A stretch of DNA of 64,000 nucleotides from Myrica gale (Eukaryota; Streptophyta; Magnoliopsida; Fagales; Myricaceae). Positions 1-12,334 of the stretch are shown piece by piece. The position numbers and the translations under genes are program-made. The notes beneath the pieces were generated by a model that had not been told where the DNA came from, ran no database searches, and saw nothing but the letters and a program-made list of their open reading frames with translations. Numbering within the stretch: the stretch's first letter is position 1; every line of letters begins with the position of its first letter. The stretch covers positions 17,130,001-17,194,000 of the forward strand of contig OZ005615.1 in assembly GCA_963930655.1 (NCBI GenBank), in the 5' to 3' direction.

Positions 1-1530
1 CATAAACACTTAAAAAAATATATATAGCATCACATCAAGTTCAAATCTTCTCTGTAATCTTAGATTTTGACAATCTCCATTATTTTTTCATTAAAAAGTT
101 TAACGAAATCTTCATTCTCCTTACTTCTTAAGAAACTCAAATAAAAATATTTTAAAATCAAACCTTTTTAAACCTTTTCACCAACATTTTACAGACCCCA
201 TAAAAAGTCAAAACTTACAAAATTTTAACATACAAACTCAAAATTTTGTGAGAGGAGTTTTTATGGGTTTTTGGAATTTTTTGTTTTTGTTTTTTTGTTG
301 TTTTTTCACGGAAATTGAGCCCAATGATTTGAAAATTTTATTCAAAATTAAATTAATTTGGGTATGAAAAAGTCATTTTTTATTCGAATTTTTTTTTAAA
401 TTAAAAAAAATCTAAGACCGTTAAACAAACATAGCCATAATGTACCAACTTTAATGACCGTTGATATAGAATTGCACCGACGTGAAGCAGCTCATCTTAG
501 AAATTTTATTTTGACATTCTCGGTCAACAAATGTGGTCAATGATTCTTAGCAACAAAGTTCCACTGTAGGCGATAATCCATTTTGAAAATCATAGACCAG
601 TTGATTTTGAAATCAACATCAAGCATCAGCTAATTATGAAAGGTTGTCAAGCAATCAACAACTAAGCGAGCAGAGAACAGTCAGCCACTTCAACCTCAAC
701 ACATCAGCAACATCCACCTCAGCATTCTTAGAGAATTCTAGAATTTATATTCTAATTGTGATTTCATCTACATTCTTTACCTTTTCCACTACTTTGTACA
801 TCACGCCACACTACGCTACACACCGGATGTTTGTTACAAAGACCGAGAATCTCGGGCCTAGTCAGTAGAGACTGTTAAGGTTGTATAAATGATGTCGTTG
901 CACAATTGTAATGTCATGAAAAATAAATACAATACAAGCAATACTTTTGAATCCCTTTCAACAAGGCCTAAAATATACAATTAATTTAATACTCGCTTTG
1001 AGAGCCCAAGACAAACAATAGTGGATTTTAAATCTTTGTTCTCTTGATCCTTCAATGTTTGACATAGATCATCTTAAATTACCTATAGTTTCAACATCAA
1101 AAAGTTATAGATGGAGACAATGTAAACAAAAGAGTTGTAGACGAAACAAGTGCCACATATACAAATATAAATGGTCTGCATAAGTGGACTTGTGCAGTTT
1201 GTATAGCTGGTGATGTATGTGCATCTCGACCTCATCAATAACCAATACATCCAAGCCATCATAACCAATTCCACCAAAATTCTTTTATCACAGTCTACAT
1301 ATCCAGATGTCATAGTCTACAAAATTTTGAGGTACTCAATGTTAGGCCAATGTTGTTTCTTAAACAATATCTTTTTTTTTTATGATAACAATAAATTCAA
1401 GTTGCTTTGAAGATTTTTAGAACTCATTTTGTCAATCCACATTTTTTAAAAAGTTGTAAATGTATATAGTAAGTATAAACTTCATGTTTGTATTTGTATC
1501 ATATTCCTGAAGATTCAAGAGTGAAAGCAA
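1..1530. other. AT-rich stretch, no gene recognised
   Basis: No open frame here has the look of a conserved protein; the short frames near 644-868 and 1083-1410 are low-complexity and lie on both strands. Long T and A runs near 240-420 suggest intergenic DNA or decayed repeat. I see no TIR, LTR end or RNA gene. Confidence 0.5.
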
Positions 1531-1534
1531 TATT

Positions 1535-2085
1535 TTAACACAAGTATATATATGCAACAAGTATAAATAAGTGTTAAATGTAAAGACAAAGGCAAAAGAA
1601 GCAAATACGTGATTTTTAGGTAGTTCGGCAAACCCACCTACATCCACCCCTCAAGCTCTTTCACTGAGCCTTGAGGTTTTTCACTATCTTGAAATAGCTT
1701 ACACTCTAGCTTTCAGGTGCTAAAGAATCGTATAAGTGTTTTCTCGGGCTCAACACTCAAACCGAACCAAGTGATTTTTCGAGTACACCACTCACAACCT
1801 ACACAAGCTAGAGATATTCACTCTCTAATCTTCTTCTTTAGTAAACAACCTTCACTAAAGGAATCACCTCTTTTGATATGAAGATTGAAGAACAAAACTC
1901 TCTCAAAGAGTATGTATGAAAATGGAAGACTCTATCTCTTTATTCACACAAAGACAAGGATATGAAAGTGTGTTTTATGTAAATGATATGAGAAATATGA
2001 AATATGAAGGTTTGAAATATTTCTCAAGTGATCTAAATGATATGTGGTCGTTGTGTGTTGATTTCAGACGTTATGGATGTCAATG
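1535..2085 (-). mobile_element. Partial Copia LTR, family B, minus strand
   Basis: This is the reverse complement of the right two-thirds of the family-B LTR at 6046-7299. Shared landmarks, read on the minus strand, are the cytosine-rich stretch after 'CCACCTA', the motif around 'GGTGGATGTAGG' and the segment after 'GGTCGTT'. Similarity is clear but imperfect, so it is an old fossil fragment without its outer end or an internal region. Confidence 0.7.
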
Positions 2086-2089
2086 AGTG

Positions 2090-3194
2090 TGTCTGGAGAA
2101 TGTATAGTATGACGGGAATCTATCTACTAGTTTGATAACATGAAATTGGAGCCAATATGTTTTATGTTGGCAAAGTTTGTTGAGAGTTTGCCTAAGGTTT
2201 ACAAGAATTGAGAAAGTTAAACCTGAACGCCTCTAACTATTTTAAAGACGTCTCAAACTTAACTGATTTCGTGATTCTCATAGCTTAAGGTATAAAAATC
2301 CTTCTCTCGCATTTGGCCAAACACTTAGAAAATACTGAAGAACAATGTTTCTTTGTTTAGAAAGTATAGGCTTCCATTGTTATCTTCTCCAAGAACTCTA
2401 TGTTTTTATTTCTTAGTTTACTATGTAAGGACTATAACGTACTAGAAAGATTGTACATGTTCTTTAGTTCCATCAGGGTTTGTTGATCACACACAAAGAT
2501 TACCCGATTGAAGTCTTGGGGTTTATTAGAGTTCTGGTTTCTAAGCAGGGCTAGGTGTACTGATCTGGTGGCAGCAATAGTGATTTCACTGGGAAGACTG
2601 CGTTCAAGATCAGCGATGAAGGTACTAGAGATGAAGAATAGTTGAGACCGAGTCTCAGTCACAGCAAGGTTTGCTGAACCAGATTCAAGATTTGGGTAAG
2701 GAATTCAATGTGTTAGATTAGCAAGAGTTTTGTGTACTGGTAACGGATCACTTTGTAATTCTGAATTGCCATTCTAGTAGATACATTTCCCGGCCATAAG
2801 ACTCATTGAGTTTTTTCTTTTGAAGTTTGTCTTCAAAGGTTTTCTCTTCGATACCAATTTGTGTGTCAAGTATGATTTGATTGTTGTTGATTTACATTGT
2901 TAATGTAATGATTTTTGATTGGATATTAAATTGTCCATTGTTGTCTGAAGTTAAAAGACAATTTTCTTGAATATCTTAAAGCCTTGATAAAAAATTATTA
3001 GCTTCAAAGATTTTATTGATTCCTCATACACATATTAATCTTGATAAAGATTATAGGTTCTTGAACGTGCCGATACTCTTATGAAGTGTGCAACAAAGTA
3101 AAAAATCGAAAAAGAATATAAAAAAAAAACCTATTCACCCCCCTCTAGGTTCAGATGTACTGTATTGAGTCTAAAACCTCCTTGTTCAATTGGC
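2090..3194 (+). mobile_element. Probable Copia LTR of a further family (C)
   Basis: The right edge carries the features that close LTRs elsewhere in this window: a short C-tract ('TTCACCCCCCTCT') followed by a primer-binding-site-like 'ATTGGCATCAGA' at about 3195, close to the initiator tRNA-Met type 'TTGGTATCAGAGC'. A TATA-like 'GTATAAAAA' lies near 2290. The left boundary is uncertain because no matching second LTR is present. Read as the 5' LTR of an old SIRE-like Copia element whose gag begins just downstream. Confidence 0.45.
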
Positions 3195-3564
3195 ATCAGA
3201 AAAGACTTCGATCCTTAGACTCAAAATATTCAAGATGGACAAGAATCAAATCTCTTAAAGTTCCACCATATTTTGATGGATCAAATTATGCGTACTGGAA
3301 AGTGAGGATGCGAGCATTCCAAAAGTCAATAGAAGAAAGAGCTTGACAAAAGTTTGTGATGGTTGGAAAAAGCCAACTCTTACCGTCAATGAGGAAGTCA
3401 TTGATAAAGAACCTATTCAATGGTCGACTACAGAAAGGGGGTCAGCAAGTTGGAATAGCAAAGTGATAAATGTAATCTTTATGAGTGTGTCCCCCAAAGA
3501 ATTCATGAGAATTTTAAACTGTGATGTTTCGAAAAAAGCTTGGAATACTTTGAAGTTGACCCAT
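3195..3564 (+). mobile_element. Copia gag remnant (element C)
   Basis: Translation shows the start of a Copia gag: 'VPPYFDGSNYAYWKVRMRAF' matches the conserved N-terminal gag pattern (FDG..Y..WK.RM), followed by 'SWNSKVINVIFMSVSPKEF', typical of the UBN2-type gag domain. It is a fossil with several breaks and is interrupted by an LTR of family A at 3565. Confidence 0.7.
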
Positions 3565-4475
3565 TGTTAGCCCAAGGTTGTTTTGCAAATAATCCATATT
3601 TGATTTGACAATGACAAAAATTTCTAAGTGCTTTGAAGACTTTTAGAATATAGCTTGTCAATGCACAATTCTCTAAAAGTGTTTCAAAAGACTGAGGTTA
3701 GCTCCATTAATTATTTTTAAGTATACTTGAACATCATTACACAAATTGATAAGATCAATTTTTCACGTTGTAGGTGTTTAAAGAAGTTTTTGAATGGATT
3801 GAAAACTTTCAAGATGCTGATTTTTCTCTCCAGCATTAAATGAGTCAACACATTGAAGTCAAGTGTCGACACACTGCACTGACACCTGAGACAACACAAT
3901 TCCAGACCCATGTTTAAAGTATCAACACATGCAGACTATGTGTCGACACATGCTGCGATTTTGTACAAATTCTGGAACGAAGCTAGCTAATTTAAAATGC
4001 TCCAAAATGACTTGGGTACCCCTCCAATGGTATAATAAAGCTACTTGAAGACCGTGAAGTCCTAGTGGCTATAAGAAGAAAGCTAAATCCAAAGAAATAC
4101 TCTGTTGATTCCTTCAAGACCAAAGATTTTATTGTTAAATCTTATTCTCTTGCTCATCATTGACGATTTAGCCTCCAAAGAGAGAAATTTATTAAATAAG
4201 AGAAAAGAAACTTGCTATTACTCTTGCCCTAACTTCTAGACAGATAAAGTGCTTTGAAGAAGAGATAAGAACGCACCAACCAATAATGTTTGTGCGGCTA
4301 CCTACCAAACTTTAACTTTGCTTCAAGAATCTTGTCTTCTTGCACACTATTGAGCTTTTCACTTGCTGATTTGGCTTAAAGAATTTTTTCACACTTTTTG
4401 GGCTTTTCACGTGCTTATTCGGCTTAAAAAGTAATGAGTAAATATTTGGTCCTACTTATAAGAGTAGAAGAAATC
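3565..4475 (+). mobile_element. Partial Copia LTR, family A
   Basis: It begins with TGTTAGCCCAAGG, the exact start of the family-A LTRs at 12552, 47710 and 54400, and follows their order: palindrome cluster, 'Fnn-to-TATA' stretch, and the segment near 'TTGGTCCTACTT'. The right end of the LTR is missing; the sequence passes directly into gag-like DNA. It sits in the gag remnant of element C, so it is the younger of the two. Confidence 0.75.
3844..3948 (+). promoter_or_regulatory. GTCGAC-type palindrome pairs in LTR A copy
   Basis: GTCAAC at 3844 and GTCGAC at 3865 lie 21 bp apart; ATCAAC at 3922 and GTCGAC at 3943 lie 21 bp apart. Each sits in a TGTCGACACA-like context. The same paired arrangement is found in the U3 of the other family-A LTRs. 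Function is inferred, not shown. Confidence 0.6.
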
Positions 4476-6045
4476 CCTTGTGAGTTTAATAGAATATCTT
4501 CTTGCACAAATGCTAAGGAAATTTGCAATGCTCTAGAGATTACACATCAAGGGACTAATGTTAAAGATGAAAGCTCCTCCTCCTCCTCCTCCGAAGATGG
4601 AGAAATAGTCAATATGTGTCTTATGGCATTTAAGGATGATGATGATGTATATTCTTCAAAGATGAACATAAATTTTCTTATGTTGAACTTCAAAATGCAT
4701 TTGATGAACTTCTTGGTCAATTTGAAAAATTAGGTTCAAAATATACATCATTGAAAAACAAACTCATTTTGATCTCAAAACAAATTGATTTACTGAAAAA
4801 TAAGCGAGATACTTTAAAGCTAGAAAATTATTTATTCCAACAAAAATCTTTACAATTTGAAAATGAAAAAGTTTCTTTGGACAAGAAAATAATCTCTTAA
4901 AGCAAAATTATTGAAAAAATTACTGAAGGAAGCAAAACATTGAAAAACATTATTACTTGTTGAAGATGTGTATTTGACAACAGTGGCTTAGGCTACAAGC
5001 CTTCTATTCACCAAATATATTTTAAGAATTATTTTGTGAAGCTAAGTCTTTTAATGCATCTACTCAAACATGTCATATTTGCAACAAAGATGGGCATCTA
5101 ATTTTTTACTGTGCACTAAAAGAAACTTTGGAGCAAGACTTTCAAGAAAGCATGATTTCAAAAGAAACCAAAACTAACATTGAAGGACCCAAGAAGGGTC
5201 GGGTACAAAAAATGATTTATTGATTCTCTTGTAGGATGGAGCAACAAATGGTTGGATGAAACTTGTCTATCATTCTAGCTTGTGACATTTCAGGACAAAT
5301 GCTAAGGGGAACACCTTTGGTAACTTCTAAATCCTTGTTTGAGAATATGTTCTGTGTTAATGATTTCTTACGTGTTTATGTTATAAATGCAAATGTATTT
5401 ATCTTTGACATATTTCTTGCATTTATCAAAATGGAACATCTATAAGCTAACACGTTTACAAAAATCATGAACTTTGATGAGTTTTTGTGTGCTTAAATTT
5501 TTTGGTTGAAAATGATCTTTTAAATTGTCATTGGTAACTAATAGGTTGGTACAAACTCACTCGGTGGGCTACTGTCGTAATAACGATGGACTATTGATTC
5601 CTCATTAGCCATCATCTATACCATTTCAATGAAATTGTCATTTAAAACTCTAAATTGTTCCTTTAGATGTTTTTCTTAAAAGAAATGATTTTTCGAGTTC
5701 TGTCTATGCATTCTCTTTTTATTTGATAAAGGGAGAATTTCCTTAAATGTCTATATGATTGTATTCTCTTTGATCATATGATGGTTTTTGTTAGAATGCA
5801 TATTTAGAGGGAAAATGTGTCCTTTATCTTTTTGATGTGACAAAGGGGGACAAATGTGCTAATAGTTTTGATGACTATACATTCTCCTTTTGAATTAGAT
5901 TATGTTTTGATTGTATTACTCTTTATAAATCCAAATGGCTAATACTAATACTTTATCTCAATTTTAAAATGTTTGTCCAATTGCAAAAGATAGGGAAGTC
6001 ATCCCAAAACTATCAATTTATTGTCATCATCAAAAAGTGGAAAAT
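4476..6045 (+). mobile_element. Copia internal remnants: gag tail and pol end
   Basis: The left part resembles gag ('NRISSCTNAKEICNALEITH', then an acidic serine-rich linker and coiled-coil-like lysine-rich stretch). A zinc-knuckle-like 'CHICNKDGHLIFYC' lies near 5075-5115. Near 5440-5480 'ANTFTKIMNFDEF' resembles the end of Copia pol (ADIFTKPL..). A purine-rich AAAGGGGGACA tract at about 5842 is a possible polypurine tract. It is a fossil with many breaks and most of pol absent. It probably belongs with the family-B LTR that follows at 6046. Confidence 0.65.
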
Positions 6046-6448
6046 TGTTGGCTTTAGTTGATTTCAATAAATGGATCAAGTTTATAAAACGAACATCTTC
6101 AAAGACAGAGACGTTTTGATGAAAGAGCCAAAGACTTGAAGAAAGAAGATCAAGAAGATGCAAGGAGTTCAAAAGTGAAGATTCAAGACTTTGTGGTATA
6201 AACCTTGTAATTCTTTACTTCACTTTTGACAAGAATTATGAATCACACCTGCGTATCTTTCACAACGTGCATAAATCGTTTTACATTTTGTTTAAAAGAT
6301 TAAAATATTTTTAAAGATTTCAAAACACCCTAATGAAACTCTCAAACCTTTCATATACTTATGGGAAGTAAGTGTTTAAAATTAGGTGTTTAAAAGTGGT
6401 TAAAAATATGGTTTTAAAATAACTGGACTATGTGCTTAAGTTGAGGAG

Positions 6449-6505
6449 GTCGACCGACTGATGAAGCGGTCGACCGGTCTACGACTGCTTGGTATAGCGG
6501 TCGAC
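6449..6505 (+). promoter_or_regulatory. CGGTCGACCG palindrome cluster in LTR B
   Basis: GTCGAC cores start at 6449, 6469 and 6500, so the spacing is 20 and 31 bp (about two and three helical turns). Flanks extend the palindrome to GCGGTCGACCG in two of the three. The cluster lies about 140-190 bp upstream of the LTR TATA box, in the U3. Confidence 0.65.
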
Positions 6506-6639
6506 CGATTAATCTTGAAAATAAATCTATTGAGCTTCTAACAATGTGACTATTGGGTAACGGTAACTTGAAGCGGTCAACTGACTCGTTTTAACAGACG
6601 ACTCCCAATGGCTATAAACGGCTGGTTTTCATATGTGGC

Positions 6640-6649
6640 CTATAAATAC
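6640..6649 (+). promoter_or_regulatory. LTR B TATA box
   Basis: CTATAAATAC, followed about 30 bp later by the probable transcript start. The same box is present at the matching place in the split copy (about 56426). Confidence 0.55.
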
Positions 6650-7330
6650 ACCTTCATAACGTACAAAATTAATACATAACGACCACATATCATTTCTACT
6701 ACTTGAGAAATATTTCAAACCTTCATATTCTATATTTCTCATATCATTCACACAAAATACATTTTCATATCCTTGTCTTTGTGTGAATCAAGAGATAGAA
6801 CCTTTCATTTTCATATCTACTCTATCAAGAGAGCTTATTCTTATAATATTTATATTAAAAGAGGTGATTCCTTCAGTGAGGGTTGTTCACTAAGGAAGAA
6901 GCTTAGAGAGAGAATATCTCAAGCTTGGGTGGGTTGTGAGTTGTGTACTCGAAAAATCACTTGATTGGGTTTGAGTGTTGAGCCCATGAAAACACTTGTA
7001 TGATTCTCTAGCACCCGGAAGCTAGAGTGTATGTTATTTGAAGAAAAATGGGAAAACCTCAAGGCTCAGTGAAGGAGCTTAAGGGGTGGATGTAGGCGAG
7101 TTTGTCGAACCACCTACAAATCATGTGTTTGCTTCTGTATCCCTAATCTTTACTATTAGCACGTATTTACACTTGTTGCATATTATATACTTGTACTAAA
7201 TTAATATTTTCCTTGCAAAGACGTCTTTGAGGGTTAAAAGCGAAAAGTTTAGAAAACCAATTCACCCCCCTCTTGGTTGTCTTAATCCTAGGACGTACAA
7301 TAGGCCAAAACACATTTGGACATCTGCAAG

Positions 7331-7584
7331 GATCATACCAAATTTGGCAATTTGAAGGAGTTGTTGCAATTTTCTCTAGATTCTACTCTACCCTTGTCAT
7401 ATGCACAGATCTTATAACTCAATGTCCATTAAGAACACAAAAATTTCAAAGCAGATGGATCATACCAATTAAGGCAATTTGAAGGAGTTGTTGCAGTTTT
7501 CTCTAGATTCTACTCTACCCCCTATCATATGCACAGTTCTTATAAGTCAATGTCCATTAAGAACATAAAAATTTCAAAGCATAT
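7331..7584 (+). repeat. Two-copy tandem duplication, period 127 bp
   Basis: The unit starting 'GATCATACCAA' at 7331 recurs at 7458 with a handful of differences ('GATCATACCAATTAAGGCAA'), followed by the same 'TTTGAAGGAGTTGTTGCA' and 'GTCCATTAAGAACA' landmarks. No coding content is seen. Confidence 0.85.
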
Positions 7585-7599
7585 GGAACTTGATTATTG

Positions 7600-9680
7600 T
7601 TGACAATGGGAGGACGGTAACTTCCGGATTTCTGCACCACATCTAACAATGTAACTATGTCAATGTATTATATTTCTGATATTTGAGCATTTGTTGCACA
7701 ATAATCTGCATTACTTATTTTTGTCTACTGCATATGAGGCACATATCTTTGTCTGTCAATAAAATATTTTCCCCCACCCTTGTTCGAAGAAAAAAATACT
7801 AAGGAAAAGTAATGCCCATAGAGATTGCACTCATTTGCAAGACCTCATATCTAGTTCAGGCCACAAAAAAAGAGCCATTTAAAATGCTATGTGCAACATC
7901 GCATGCTGCAACATCTAGATTGTTTTAAGCAATTTATCGTTTATGAAGAATGGAATTTTATGCAACATCAACAAGTGCTTCATAACGTAACTCAAGAAAA
8001 AAGGATGCTATACCTCTAGCCGAGCAACCTGAAAGCAAAGTCTTTAAGAAGGAGAAAAAGGAGTTAATCATTTAGAATATTGTTCAAGTTCATTTAAATG
8101 GATATCAATAGACAAATAAAGTCATCAAATTCTACAACTTACCACAATAGGAAATCAAGACATAACTTGAGAAATCTGCCCCCTTTTTCATTGCGGTGGT
8201 GCTCAACTTTCCGTCCACATCGCTGTCTTCATAGCTTTGCAAATCAAAATTGCATCTTCACTGTGACTGTACATGTATTAGAAACAATTCTGCTATAGAT
8301 TCTTTTATTAGTTCCGCTCATAACAAAACAAACATAGCTTTCATGAGAAACATATTCGCGATAACAAAACCAAAGGCAAGTTAGACTAACAAAACAAAAC
8401 AGAGCCTCATCCATATTATATATTACAAACCTGAACTCAGATGTTAGCACTTAGAAGATTAAAGGTAAGGAAGGTAAAAGACTAAAACATATTAGTTCAT
8501 TCCTCCATCTTCCAGAGTAAGAGAAAAATGAAAAATATGGACAGACCAAAACCGAGCAAGAGAACAGAATGTCTTCCGCTCTTTGCTGCACTCTGCCGCA
8601 CTCATTGTTGAACAAAATGTCTCTCGTCCATGCCTCAATTTGGCTCTTTTGTCTCCCGCTCTCAGCTGCACTATTTCCAAATTTTGGTACGCAAAAATTC
8701 GAGGGAGTTGTGTCTCCCGCTTTTGTCCCCTTTTTCAAATTTTGTTTTACCCTACCTTCACCAACGTGTATCAGCTGGTCGGCAGTAAGACCTCAGTCAA
8801 AAAATATTTCCATGACCAGTGTCGGCTTAACAAGCATTCTTGACGAATCCAAGTAGTAGCAAAATGGTTATAGGGATACCAAGGCAGTCACGACCTCTAC
8901 TCGTCAATGTTGCATGGAGATGCTTTCAACAGTGGCGCAATTTTAATTTCAAACATTCGCAGACGACGAAACTCGTCGTTGACTAGCTGTACAGATGGTT
9001 TGTCTTTAACCTTGACAATTTGACTTAGCCGTGGACAAAAGAGTGGGCTTCAATGACGATTGGTTGGGGACGCATGGTTAAAGCCGGTATTTCTTGTAGT
9101 GATTCTACTTTCGGACGTTCACTTTATTATAGCTTCGATTATTTACACGCACAAAAAGAAAAAAAAAAATTGCTTTTGTTTTTACATTATTCTAATTTCA
9201 CCATTTTCATGTATGAAATTAGGGGCTGCGAATGAAGAAAAACCATGCCGTTACAAAAGCAAGGTGTCAATTGAAAAACCGAATTTAGAGGCCAGTCAAA
9301 AAGGATCGTTGAAAACCATTTTGATGTATGAAATTGCTGTTTTTTTTTACCAAGAGTGGCCCACCCACATCCGAGCTTATGTGCAATTGGGTCCGGAAAA
9401 TTTTTGGTGGTAAGAGGTCAAATTTTAAATTCTTATAAGTACCAGATATGATTTAAAAAAATTAATCCAACAGTTCAAAATTAGCCACATCATTTAATGA
9501 GAATGAGTTATCATTATTCACTAAATTAAGCCAACTTTATATCACCTCATTAAATGAGTCAGGATAGGATTATAACTATTGGATTTGTTTTATTAAATGT
9601 ACTTATAAGAACTTTAAATAACTCTTTTTAAAATTGAATCTTTTAAGCCTTGTTTAGGATCGGGAATGAGATTGAATTTG
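7600..9680. other. Intergenic, no gene confirmed
   Basis: Several overlapping short open frames on both strands at 8450-8860 are shadows of each other and resemble no family I know. Repeated phrases such as 'GTCTCCCGCT' occur at 8658 and 8712. One exon-like stretch is listed separately at 8143-8234. A long A-run lies at 9160-9170. Confidence 0.4.
8143..8234 (-). other. Exon-like stretch, unidentified
   Basis: On the minus strand a GCAAAG/ acceptor-like site precedes an open stretch reading 'SDVDGKLSTTAMKKGADF', and it ends at a good donor, TGTG/GTAAGT. Codon use looks more protein-like than its surroundings. I do not recognise the protein, and I cannot link it to further exons, so it may be a pseudogene piece or chance. 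Confidence 0.25.
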
Positions 9681-9694
9681 AGAGGGGTTTCCTG

Positions 9695-9845
9695 AGACAT
9701 TGTACTTTGTTTCAAACGGTGGACCTCATTCTATAAAAAGCAACTTTATGTGGACCACATTCTAGGGCTCATGCTATAAAAAACAATTCTAGGTGGAGTC
9801 CATCCTATAAAAGCAACTTTAATTGGACATCATTTAAAAGTGTAA
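9695..9845 (+). repeat. Degenerate short tandem repeats, about 40-50 bp unit
   Basis: Units containing 'GTGGACC(A/T)CATTCTATAAAA' and 'GCAACTTTA' recur three to four times with drift. No TIRs are evident. Confidence 0.5.
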
Positions 9846-11236
9846 GGTCTTATATGCTGTGTGTAGTGAAATGTCACTTGGAGAAATAAGAAACAAGAAT
9901 GTTTTTTGGTTTTTTAATTCCAAGTTTGACTTTGAGACATGCAAAGCATGAGAGACGTTGATAGGTCTGTTAAGTTTGCAGAAACCAACTTTCAATCATA
10001 ACACATTCAAACACAGGGGACTTAAAGCGAGACTTAAGTCTTAAAGCTTGAGTTCAATCCTGATCCCAGATAAGGTTACGGTCCCGTGAATCTTGGTGTT
10101 GATTTACTGTTCATTTGATTGGATTCTTCAATTGAAGGAAAGTTCTTTTTTTTTTTGGTGATCCACCACCACCCTCTGCCGCCCACTTGCAGAGGAAAAA
10201 AAAATTGCAACAGTAGCATCCCTCGCTGTGGAATTCTCTAAATACTCCTGCCAAGATGTGTCGCTATAGGGAGAAAAAATAATACAGAGAAAAGAAACAT
10301 GAAAATTGCACCAATCACCCTCGTAGACTTGGTCGGATAATGATGTCAAGGGCTCCACTTGCAAACGAATCTTCAAACCCTTTGATCTTTGCCATTCCCA
10401 ACCAACCCAATTGCGCTTCACCACTAACTGCTCGCGTCACGACCATGGCTTGGGGATAAGGTCTGTTCAGTCCTTTTCTTCCTTAGTCTGTCTTCTGTTT
10501 TGAACAAGTCTGAAGCACGAGCATAAAGGAAACTCATGAAAATACTTTCTTTTTGTTTTATGTAAACCTCTCATCTGAAGAACGAGAATAAAACCCAAGT
10601 TTAGAATAATGTTTTTTTTCTGCTGGATAGATAACTCAGCAAAATATTGAGAGAATAATAATATTAATATTTGTTTCTTTTCGGAGGGGAATGTATCAGA
10701 TTTCAGTCAAACAACAAAAAAAAAAGGCCATAAGACAGGCGTTCCAGCGGTAAGAACTCCAACCAACGATTCCTTTTTCTTAGTCTAAAAGGAGTTGCAG
10801 ACTTACAAGGGACAAAATCGGAGAAAGAGAGACCACCGCAGATAGTGACTGGAAAATATATTGACAAAGCCTGAGAATCGGTTTGAAGGCAGCAACATTA
10901 AACAAGAACTCAACTATTGGACCCAAAAACTCCTCCCGTAGACGAGACAAGTCAATGTAGAATTATGAGGAAGAAAAAAACGAATTGACTCGGAAAACAT
11001 GATTGCCCACGATACACGCCAACTGGAATCGAATCCTAAATGTCAGATACAACTCCTACAAGACAAAGAACAAAGAAAAAAAAAAAGAAGAGGAGGAAAC
11101 TAACTTCAACTCCCCAACCCCAGAGGCAAGCGTTTGTTCACCCAATTTTTGGTCCCCAGGTTCCAATAATTCGTATTCTTTCCTCTTCCAAGAGTCCAAA
11201 AAAGCCAAGCGCCTCATTCTCTCTGCCACCATCCCC
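9846..11236. other. Upstream region of the DUF3511 gene
   Basis: No convincing coding sequence. The open frame on the minus strand at 10128-10424 has no recognisable domain. The last 200 bases before 11237 are purine-rich and then pyrimidine-rich, as in a plant promoter and 5' UTR. I see no clear TATA box. Confidence 0.4.
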
Positions 11237-11584
11237 ATGGAAGACTACAACAGATCAGGGCAACATAGGGAGGGGATGATGCAGATTCAGAGCTATTATG
11301 GGCCACCACCAGGCGGACCACCCTCAGGCTATGATCTCAGGTCCTACAGTACCCCCTATTCACATACCGAGATGAGTAACAGCAGGGACTTGAAGCTCAA
11401 GAGAAGGAAGAGTAGTGGGTCGCCTTCAAAGCCTTGGGTTTTTGGCGACCCTGAGTTCCAGAGAAAGAAGAGGGTTGCCAGCTATAAGATGTATTCTGTG
11501 GAGGGCAAAATGAAGGGGTCCTTTAGAAGAAGCTTCAGGTGGCTTAAAGATAAGTACACCCGGGTGGTTTATGGCTGGTGGTGA
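11237..11584 (+). CDS. DUF3511 family protein
   Basis: Single-exon gene for a 115-residue protein. The C-terminal half is the plant-specific DUF3511 signature: residues 66-115 include 'PWVFGDPEFQRKKRVASYKM', then YSVEGKMKGSFRRSFRWLKDKY and the terminal GWW that characterises the family. The N-terminal part is low-complexity and proline/glycine/tyrosine-rich (residues 19-43), followed by a basic patch KLKRRK at 53-58 that could act in nuclear targeting. The open frame extends upstream in frame to 11003, but the start at 11237 (CCCCATGGAA, good plant context) gives the usual family length, and the upstream residues are low-complexity UTR translation. The biochemical role of DUF3511 proteins is not established; they are small basic proteins found across land plants. 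No intron is needed and none is seen. Confidence 0.9.
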   Translation: MEDYNRSGQHREGMMQIQSYYGPPPGGPPSGYDLRSYSTPYSHTEMSNSRDLKLKRRKSSGSPSKPWVFGDPEFQRKKRVASYKMYSVEGKMKGSFRRSFRWLKDKYTRVVYGWW

Positions 11585-12334
11585 TTCTTGGGGTATCGAT
11601 AGTTTCTTCTTTCTTCGTGTATGTTAAAAGTTCCGCTCGACACTCAAATTTTGTGTCATCAATTGAATTTCTAAATTTCTGGCGAGGATTATAGATTCAT
11701 AATTTGGCTTGTTCAATCCACTACATAGTAAATACGAGAATTGGCTCCTGGAGATCATCTTCTTTCAGGCTCTAAATATATTTGTAAGTCGTTTATAAGG
11801 GTTGACGCTGGTGTGATGAAAATCTCTTCATGTCCTATGATGTTACCTGAAATTGTTGAGCCACTTATGTGGACTGTTGTTCTCTAATTTTTGGCTCAGC
11901 TTGTTCAAAATAAATGGCGGAGTTTGGTGTCTTTTCTGAAGAAAGGAGGTTGCTTTTTCGTTCTCGTTGATTAAAAACTACTGGTTGCGGTGTTCTTTAC
12001 ATTTGGTTAGCTGGGTTCGGTGGGGAGGATCGCTTTGTAGGATGTTTCTGTTGCAGGTATTGCATAGTATTATGAGCTTGAAATTCGTCTCTTCTTTCGA
12101 GTGATGGAACTTACTTTTTCTTCTATCTCCTCTGTAATCTACTAGAGAACCCCTTGTTTGCTAAGTGATGCTCCAAAATATTAAAAGCTTGCTAACCTAC
12201 AGAACTCCAAAAAAGAATTTTCTCGTGCCCAGACCATCAAGCCATTTGTAGTCCAGAAGAAATGAGCGGCAAGTTCGTTCTGGTTTAGGAGTTTAGTGGA
12301 AGTTCAGTTGTTGTAATTAACTTTTGTGGAGACA
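11585..12334. other. 3' flank of the DUF3511 gene
   Basis: T-rich untranslated sequence, with AATAAA at about 11909 as a possible polyadenylation signal. No further gene seen. Confidence 0.4.

Larger units (their letters stand above)
6046..7299 (+). mobile_element. Copia LTR, family B
   Basis: It starts TGTTGGCTTT and ends CTAGGACGTACA. The same start and a near-identical end (..GGACTCACA) bound the solo LTR at 47495-57094, where the ends are proven by a target-site duplication. Length is 1254 bp. It has a TATA box at 6640, a palindrome cluster at 6449-6505 and a C-tract near its 3' end. With pol-end sequence on its left it reads as a 3' LTR. I do not see the matching 5' LTR. Confidence 0.8.

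Noticed and set aside
8451-8856. Cluster of five overlapping open frames on both strands
   Set aside because: Mutually exclusive frames over a repeat-bearing sequence with no domain signal.
9985-10120. Further SINE candidate based on 'GAGTTCAATCCTGATCC'
   Set aside because: B-box-like phrase only; no A box, tail or duplication.
10128-10424. 98-codon minus-strand open frame upstream of the DUF3511 gene
   Set aside because: No recognisable domain, partly low-complexity, and no support from splice sites or neighbours.
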